Shown one piece after another: positions 57,921 to 64,000 of a DNA stretch of 64,000 bases. Location of the stretch: assembly GCA_946811185.2 (NCBI GenBank), contig OX328111.1, positions 42,706,388-42,770,387 of the forward strand, written 5' to 3'. Made by a program: the position numbers and the translations under genes. The notes beneath the pieces were generated by a model, which worked only from the letters and a program-made list of their open reading frames with translations, did not search any database and had not been told where the DNA came from. This DNA comes from Hippopus hippopus. Its lineage: Eukaryota; Mollusca; Bivalvia; Cardiida; Cardiidae. Positions within the stretch are counted from its first letter, which is position 1. The number at the start of each line of letters is the position of its first letter.

Positions 57921-58039
57921 AGGCCAAAGTGAAGCTGACATTTATTTTTAAAAGCTTTTATTTCAGATTGTTTAATGCTACTAAAAGATCAAAGTTGACA
58001 GGTTCACTATAAAATACATTTAACCCATTTCTGTACAAA

Positions 58040-58110
58040 CTTATCTTTTCATGCCTGTATGGTCTGATCTTGATCTACACTGTCCGAAAATCGATTTAAG
58101 TCGGTCCCAG
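58040..58110. repeat. GATCAGACTGCAC hairpin repeat, half copy
   Basis: TGGTCTGATCTTGATCTACA then CTGTCCGAAAATCG; the left arm is lost. Confidence 0.5.
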
Positions 58111-59189
58111 AGCCTTAAGGACCTGGGTTAATTTCCTAGTTTTCGATAGGGTCTAAACAAGGATTGTGAGTTTGATACGATCTCAGTTATATACGATCCC
58201 TGGTTTAAATCTAGCACGTACTGGACTGGGTTAAATTTGTAATAGCTAAGCGGTAATACTGTAGTCAAAATTTAGAAAAAAAATATAGGAGCGTAAGTGA
58301 ATTTCGCTAGTAATCGAATTTCGCCAACTATGTTCTCGGGCAATATTTTCGTATCTGTGCCACCACCCATTCACGGAAATGATTCATATCTTAGCAGCAA
58401 AGGTGTTTTGAACTGTCATTTGAATCTAATGACGGAAAAATACCTATCAATAGGAAAAAAGTTCATAAGCGACCTCTCACATGCTTTTCCCCGCCATTTT
58501 ATTATCACTTTTCAGGTGTCTCCTTTATATGCATATTTTAAAAGATATTTTTTATGGTGGCATGTTTCTGCCACGAGATACGAGATAGCTATCATGATAA
58601 TTTTAGTAAACTATCGCGATAAATTAAAAGTTTCCTGGAAATCTTATCAAGAAAGTGAAAAGTTTCCTGATAAAAGTATCACGATAAACTAATATTTTAT
58701 CGCAAAATTTCTCAACCGTGCTCGAAGCTGACATGCGAGATAAAACTATTGTGATATCTATAAATAGAAAATGCATCATTTGGATGAACTCGGTAGTTTT
58801 GACTTAAAGGGCAACTACAGCCAAAATCTCATTTTGGATATATGAATCCTTTAATGAAAACAATCTTAAAATTGAAAACCGTATTTCAATGTTATAAGCG
58901 AAAATGTGGTTGCACACCTGTGCGAGTTTGTGAAATCTGCGATAAACCGGATGTGACGCCACACTTATTTCGGCTTCTGTGTACTATTAATTTTCTCTGA
59001 TACTGACTTTTTTTCTCACAGCCTTATCTACCCATGCTGTCTGTCTGTCTGAACCAAATGACGTGGCTTAGTATCAGATTTACCATTAATCCTCAACAGG
59101 TTAAATAAACCTTCATGCCAATTGCAAAATTTCGAATAGTGCTAGTTTTTGGAGATACAAAAATAGATATCTACGTATTGGACACTGTA

Positions 59190-59285
59190 CATAAGATCAG
59201 ATTGCACGTTATGTGCAGTCTGATCTTAATATACACTGTTCGGAAAAGGTCACTGAGTCGCGCTCAGCAGCCTTGGGGCCCCAGA
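59190..59285. repeat. GATCAGACTGCAC hairpin repeat
   Basis: ATAAGATCAGATTGCACG, then TTATG, then TGCAGTCTGATCTTAATATA form a good hairpin, followed by AAAAGGTCACTGAGTCGCGC as in the copy at 10310. It sits inside the nested TTAA element. Confidence 0.75.
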
Positions 59286-59349
59286 GAAATTTAAATGAGG
59301 CAAGAAATCAATGGTGAATTCACTGTTGATTATCCATCTCTTTCATATA

Positions 59350-59392
59350 AGAGCGAGCGAGCGAGCGAGCGAGAGAGAGAGAGAGAGAGAGT
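59350..59392. repeat. (GAGC)n(GA)n microsatellite
   Basis: About six GAGC units pass directly into about nine GA units. Confidence 0.92.
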
Positions 59393-61882
59393 TGGAGGGT
59401 AGTTAGAATAGAAATTCGACAAGCAGATTATGGGATTTTTTTTTATTTATTTAAGATCGTATGAATGAGGAAAATACAAAAGTTATGACGTTAGACTTAC
59501 CCATTTAATCTGTGTAAAATTCCAAATTCCATTCACATTTTATAAGAAAAAGGGCTCAATATGGTCGTGAAAACAAAAGAGTAACTTTGTACATGACATG
59601 TTTAGGACAAGTGCTTGTTAACCCCCAGCTGCAAGCCGGGCAAAAAAAATATGTGAGACCACAACGGTGCGATACCAGCATCAAAGAGGCGCCGAATTAA
59701 CCCTTTGCATTGATGGAACACACAATTCTTTTCGCAAAATAAAACGTTTGCGCACTAAAATTTTGTGTAAAGTTTGTATGCAGTTATAAATTTTTAATTA
59801 ACGCTGCATTTTTGTGGTCAGCAATCTGCATCTGTTATCTCGTACATGATTAAAGCGAGAAATACGGAAGAAGAGAGTTAAATAATTTTTGTCCACGTTG
59901 GTATTTCCACTTAAATTTTACGCCTTACATGTCTCAGTATGTAGGAAATGGAGTGACCCTGTATTTTGCAGACGATCAAAAACGTTTACTGCATGATATG
60001 GAGGGCAGGAAGGCAGGAAGGCAGGAGGCAATTCAGACAATCTTTTAACGTTGTTGTTGATGAAAGAAACAAATTTGAAATTGTGAAAAAAAAAAAAAAA
60101 AAAACACGTAGGAAAATAAATGAAGATCAAGTGAAAAAATAAAAAATGGATTTAACTTTAATAGCAAATTCAGGATGTGTGCTGGATTTGACATTGTTCG
60201 TGAATGTTACTTTACACATTGCAACGTTCCTTCTTCTTTCTACCACCTATTAGAAGAGAATTTTGGCATGTTTCAACTATCTTGAGTTATTATTTCTTTT
60301 TTCGTTGATTAGGCAGTGGTATAATTGAAATAACTTCAAGAAATAAATTTCAAGATAGTTTTGTTTCCCACCAGAAGAATAACTTTTCCTTTTCATAAGT
60401 ACTATCTCCACTAGGCTAATTCATTCAAAATTTCTTTCCTATGATTGTAGTAAGATGTAAAAGCGATAGAGGTGAAAATTCTGCAGTGCACAAGTGATTT
60501 AAACGTGATAAAGCGATTTATATCTTTACGAATTTCATGCAGTTTTCTCAGTTTTCTGCGTTAGTTCATATATAGCGACTATATCTTCTCACACTTGTAA
60601 CGTCACAGCAAACTGCCGGAAGTCACGATTTTTTCAATTAGCAACTGTCAGACAGGTGAAAATCCGAAGTTTAAACCTCTATATCTCGTGAAGTAAGCAT
60701 CACAGAACGCTAAAAAAGAATTTTGTTAACATACTCTAGTATAGTTTTATCCGATTTGGAAATGAAAACTTTGGTCTGGAGTTACCCTTTAATAAGATTG
60801 CGGTAAGTAAAATTTCGAATCATTAACAATTTTTTTTGTACCTTAATTGGTAAATTTTGACAATACTCGAAATGAACAGAGGTCTGTAAAATCACAAAGA
60901 CGACTCGAAATGCCTCCTACGAACAACTTTAAAACCATCCAGGGAAAAGGAGAATTCATAAGGTTGTAGACGAAGGTGTTCCGAAACCGTATCTAATTAT
61001 AGGTACCATGAATGTCAGTTGTAGGCACGAAAGCAGAAAAAATCATGATAAGAGTTAGAATTATCGCGATATTTTTATCATGAAAATTTTTGTTTTATCA
61101 CGATACTTCTCTTAAATTATCATGATAGCTATCTCGTATCTCGCGGCAGAAATATGCCACCATAATTTTTAGCTTAAAACTTTTTTTATGTCGTCTATTT
61201 TCGGTTTGACAGGTTATCTTTTGAACTTTAATAGCCGAAGTTTCGTATGTGGCACCTAAAGGGAAATATATCCATATGAATGACAGAGGGGTCCTTATTC
61301 ATTTTTTTCCTAGGAAAATAGACTGAATCAGGTACAAAAACCACTACAAAGACAAGAAAATACCTTTTTCTGCTCCAAAAGGTTATCTTTTTTAGATTTA
61401 CAGCCTCTTTATCCCCAACACTGTCATCCTGAGTTAGACTGCAATATTTCAGTGCCACAGCAGAAATAATTACACGAAAAAACACATAATTGTCCATTTT
61501 GTTTTCTGAGAGCTGCGTTTTATTTTATGTCCTTCAGGTTTTCTCGTAGGAAGTAAATGTAGAGTTAATATCCAAGGGAGGCAATGAATATCGCTGAAAT
61601 GATGCTGTGAATTTTTTATTTCATTTTACCCTCTCTGGGGCCTCTAATTTTTGGAAAACCAGAGTTGTCGAAATTGGCTTACTCTTTTTATAGATGGCGA
61701 CTTCGTACTGTCTCACTTCTAACGATGTTTTGACAGATAAATTTAGATGTTTAAGTGGTAAAAATTATTTTTACAAAAGGATTTGAATACAAGTGCATAG
61801 ATATTTAACCATAAAGACAATTTACTATTGTTTTGTGCAATCCGCAAGAGTAGTTTCCATTGCGTTGGCGAAATTCGATTAC

Positions 61883-62370
61883 ACCAGTATAATATACTGC
61901 TTTATAACGGGGACTAACTCTTTCACCGCCAAATAGATAGGCCTAAATCACAATGTTCCGACGGTTACAACTACAGTTCCACTGCAAGACGAAGAGAGTT
62001 CTGTCATAATCTTGTATAAAGTAGTGGACCGTGTAGATCCATTTTGTGTGGTCTGATATTCATCTACACGGTCTTCAAAAGCTTCTTGTATCGTCTATAT
62101 AGTAAGGGAAGAGAGTATCTCCTAATTTACAGGAAGCATCATGACATTTAAAGGTCATCGTAAACTGTATGGAGCACAGGTTTCACTCCCAGAACAAGTT
62201 TTTATTTTATTTAGCGCAACAAAAGATACACTGCAGATCGAATGAACGCAAAACATGCATTCATTTCAGGTTTATACATGAATTTTTGAAGGTTGCACGA
62301 TAATAATTGAGTACCAAATGAAAAACTTCATTCAAATGATTTCATTGGCTCATGTTGACCAATCGTCAAA
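61883..62370. other. Unique DNA with one hairpin remnant
   Basis: GTGTAGATCCATTTTGTGTG then GTCTGATATTCATCTACACG near 62028-62070 is a decayed GATCAGACTGCAC repeat. No gene recognised. Confidence 0.4.
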
Positions 62371-62374
62371 TAGT

Positions 62375-62670
62375 TTGGTGGATTGGTGGTGCAGTTGTAA
62401 AACGCTTGATTATCTATCATAAAGTCCGAAGCTCGATACCCGGCCTGGCCAGGACCATTCTGTGTTTTCCACCCAACTAGAGGTGAACTGGTTTGAAACC
62501 AAGAGGTAGCCTCGCGTCTATTGGTGCTTTACACCTGGCTCGTTAAAGAACCAAGGAGGTCTATTCGAAGAAGAGCTAGGGACCTGTAACCGGTTCGCCT
62601 TGTATTGAGAGAGTCTTTCTCCGTAATGGTCCATACAAAGTCATCTTCATCTTTCGTGTTACTACGCGTG
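62375..62670 (+). repeat. tRNA-derived SINE, diverged
   Basis: A-box-like GGTGGTGCAGTTGTAAAACG, B-box-like CGAAGCTCGATACCCGGCC, then a body with AGGTAGCCTCGCGTC, GTGCTTTACACCTGGCTCGT and AAAGAACCAAGGAGG. The AAAGAACCA word recalls the SINE body at 51680. Confidence 0.55.
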
Positions 62671-62894
62671 CAGCAATTTCTTTAATATATTTCTACGAGC
62701 GGGATCAACCTTGGGAACCATCCATATCACCAGGGATCGTATATAAGATCCCTGATATCATGGTGCGAGAACACCGGGTTACGTCTGCATGAAGGTGCGT
62801 CAAATCATGTCATGATTACTGATCTAAGGTTTAGGAACCTGTTTTTGTCCGATTTATGGAAATTACATATGAGTCATGAACTTCGAAATAGGGC

Positions 62895-63095
62895 TTAAAA
62901 TAATGCATCTGCAAAAAGTATCGACCTAGGCCAGGCAAAGCTGACACAGACCGAAACTTTGTTATGCGTCCATTTTCTGCATATCGAAAGGCCAGTCTAC
63001 TTCATGTTTCAGTCGGTTATTCGACAAAATAGATTTTTAAGGATGCATAATTATGTGGATCATGGAGATGCATTAAACCCCTTTTTTGCCAGAGC
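62895..63095. repeat. TGCATTAA/CCCCTTTTTTGCC repeat
   Basis: AATGCATCTGCAAAAAGTAT then CGACCTAGGCCAGGCAAAGC, ending GATGCATTAAACCCC and TTTTTTGCCAGAGCGCCGCT. Related to 16318-16440. Confidence 0.5.
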
Positions 63096-63239
63096 GCCGC
63101 TAATCAGTATAAAGTTTTGAAAATATGCATATGTATATTTTCTTAAAATACCTTGATATGAATTAAATGTATTCCCATGTAGTGCATAAATATGTATATT
63201 ATGAGCAATACAGTTATATGAACAAATACTAGCATCTAC

Positions 63240-63430
63240 AACATGTATCTGAGAAAAGGAATTTTGAAAATGTCGTCGGAAAAAGAGAAAATGTTGGTAA
63301 CCAGAATTTTCTTCTTTTCCTACGTTGTTTTCTCCCCTTTTTTTCCCCCCAAAGACAAACCCCATCAAATGAACTACATTTCATTTGTCGTCCCCAAATG
63401 CTTTCAATATGGCTTGCAACATGCGAAAAG
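63240..63430 (-). mobile_element. TTAA hairpin MITE, left tip lost
   Basis: The stem AATGTCGTCGGAAAAAGAG / CTTCTTTTCCTACGTTGTTT and the right body (TTTCATTTGTCGTCCCCAAA, TGCTTTCAATATGG) run into the next repeat at about 63415. The displaced right tip AAATTTTGTCTTGTAAAGAG appears at 63686, after that repeat, so the MITE is split by it. Confidence 0.65.
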
Positions 63431-63672
63431 AGGTATTCCGACATTGGCATAAAGTGTCGTCTTGGATCAGCCTGCGCAGTCCCCGCAGGCTAATCTGACG
63501 GGATTTTACGTCAATATTAGATTTTGTCCTAAAGAAAACTTGCGTGAAACAGAAAATCACATACGATCGGAAGGTGTGCTCTCGGATCAGCCTGTGCGGA
63601 CTGCGCAGGCTGATCCAAGACGACACTTTACGCAAATGTCCGAATGCCCCTTTTCGAGTGTTGCAAGCCAAT
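63421..63672. repeat. GCCTGC..GCAGGC repeat inserted in a MITE
   Basis: GCAACATGCGAAAAGAGGTA and its inverse TTTTCGAGTGTTGCAAGCC bound it. Two inner hairpins: CAGCCTGCGCAGTCCCCGCA then GGCTAATC, and CAGCCTGTGCGGACTGCGCA then GGCTGATC. It is a full inverted-repeat unit of about 250 bp, non-coding. Confidence 0.8.
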
Positions 63673-63689
63673 TATAAAAGAGCCTGAAA

Positions 63690-64000
63690 TTTTGTCTTGT
63701 AAAGAGTAATCATAGTTACTATGGTTACAGCATGTAGCATAAGTTTGTATTCAAAGGCAGGATGAAAGGACAGGGATGTACAAAAGCAGATATTATCAGC
63801 GCGTAAGAAAACCTCCATGCTCAAACCTATGATTTATCTTAATTCCTAAATTTCCCTTTTTGATTATCGTAAATATTTTTGTTTTCAAATAAACAAAGAA
63901 TTGCACACCTTAAATATAGTCAACATTTACTTAATTCATGCACAGAAATTTAATCGGGTCTTTTTTTCATATGTGTGTTTACCATGCATATGTTATGGTT
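63690..64000. other. Unique AT-rich DNA to window end
   Basis: Beyond the MITE tip near 63705, nothing is recognised. Confidence 0.35.

Larger units (their letters stand above)
58808..60788. mobile_element. 1981-bp TTAA element, non-autonomous
   Basis: TTAA at 58804-58807 and 60789-60792. Tips AGGGCAACTACAGCCAAAA and the inverse of AGGGTAACTCCAGACCAAAG. The AGGG tip with TTAA duplication suggests Kolobok or piggyBac. Only short ORFs lie inside. Confidence 0.75.
58310..61882. mobile_element. Inverted-repeat element with a nested TTAA element
   Basis: GTAATCGAATTTCGCCAAC (58310-58328) and its exact inverse (61864-61882) bound it. Inner arms also match inversely: ATGGTGGCATGTTTCTGCCA, CGAGATACGAGATAGCTATC near 58555-58600 against GATAGCTATCTCGTATCTCG near 61122-61141. 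ATCGCGATAA/TTATCATGA words are frequent in both arms. Removing the nested 1985 bp leaves about 1.6 kb. No transposase seen. Confidence 0.75.

Noticed and set aside
58297..58692. 131-codon plus ORF
   Set aside because: It spans the arm of an inverted-repeat element and resembles no family I recognise.
59505..59620. Possible initiator exon with donor AAATGG/GTAAGT
   Set aside because: Joining it to the helix-1 exon gives ATG GCC TGA, a stop after two codons, so it cannot be the coding start. A non-coding 5' exon is possible but unsupported.
61228..61497. 89-codon minus ORF as transporter 5' exon
   Set aside because: Its possible donor leaves phase 2, while the next exon needs phase 0.
1..64000. 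piggyBac-type transposase for the TTAA families
   Set aside because: No ORF with the expected DDD-type domain or Cys-rich tail was seen on either strand.

Overview
This window is eukaryotic nuclear DNA, AT-rich and loaded with repeats, with one clear spliced host gene. The repeat types (tRNA-derived SINEs, ACAAGAGGGCC elements, GCCTGCGCAGTC-type hairpin repeats, mariner elements) and the gene structure suggest a heterodont bivalve mollusc, possibly a venerid clam. That assignment is inference from repeat style; no species marker is present.

Host gene. On the minus strand, twelve coding exons between 56860 and 19999 join in phase, with GT/AG at every intron, into 561 codons plus a stop. They encode an SLC2A (GLUT) facilitative sugar transporter with 12 expected membrane helices, ending in PETKNRT. 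The exon with the usual start codon was not found. The sugar-site residues differ from human GLUT1 in a class II-like way, and the first extracellular loop is long and rich in N-glycosylation sequons. The introns, including one of 18.4 kb, carry most of the repeats.

Mobile DNA. The dominant element is a roughly 225-bp non-autonomous family with termini TTAACCCTTTACCA / TGGTAAAGGGTTAA and a near-perfect central hairpin of about 33 bp per arm. I count about 60 copies or fragments. One copy sits inside another repeat whose uninterrupted relative in this window has a single TTAA at that site, so TTAA duplication is shown directly; with the CCCTTT terminus this points to piggyBac-type mobilisation. 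Many copies share private changes in both hairpin arms. A 44-bp minisatellite (about 4050-4725) appears to derive from the family's terminus.

A second group begins ACAAGAGGGCC and ends in a hairpin followed by GAGCTAAAAA. It has two end types whose 5' and 3' ends match as subterminal inverted repeats, 145-bp internal minisatellites carrying paired nuclear-receptor half-sites, and perfect RFX-type palindromes.

Other elements: a decayed DD34D mariner (28708-30027) and a nearly intact DD41D mariner-like element (49547-50989), both with TIRs and TA duplications; a 7.67-kb TIR element (45440-53106) with inverted satellite arrays and a duplicated exon-like fragment; a nested TTAA element (58808-60788) inside an inverted-repeat element (58310-61882); a full-length SINE with a 12-bp duplication (51512-51817); and several smaller SINE and hairpin families. 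No piggyBac-type transposase, rRNA gene or CRISPR array was seen.
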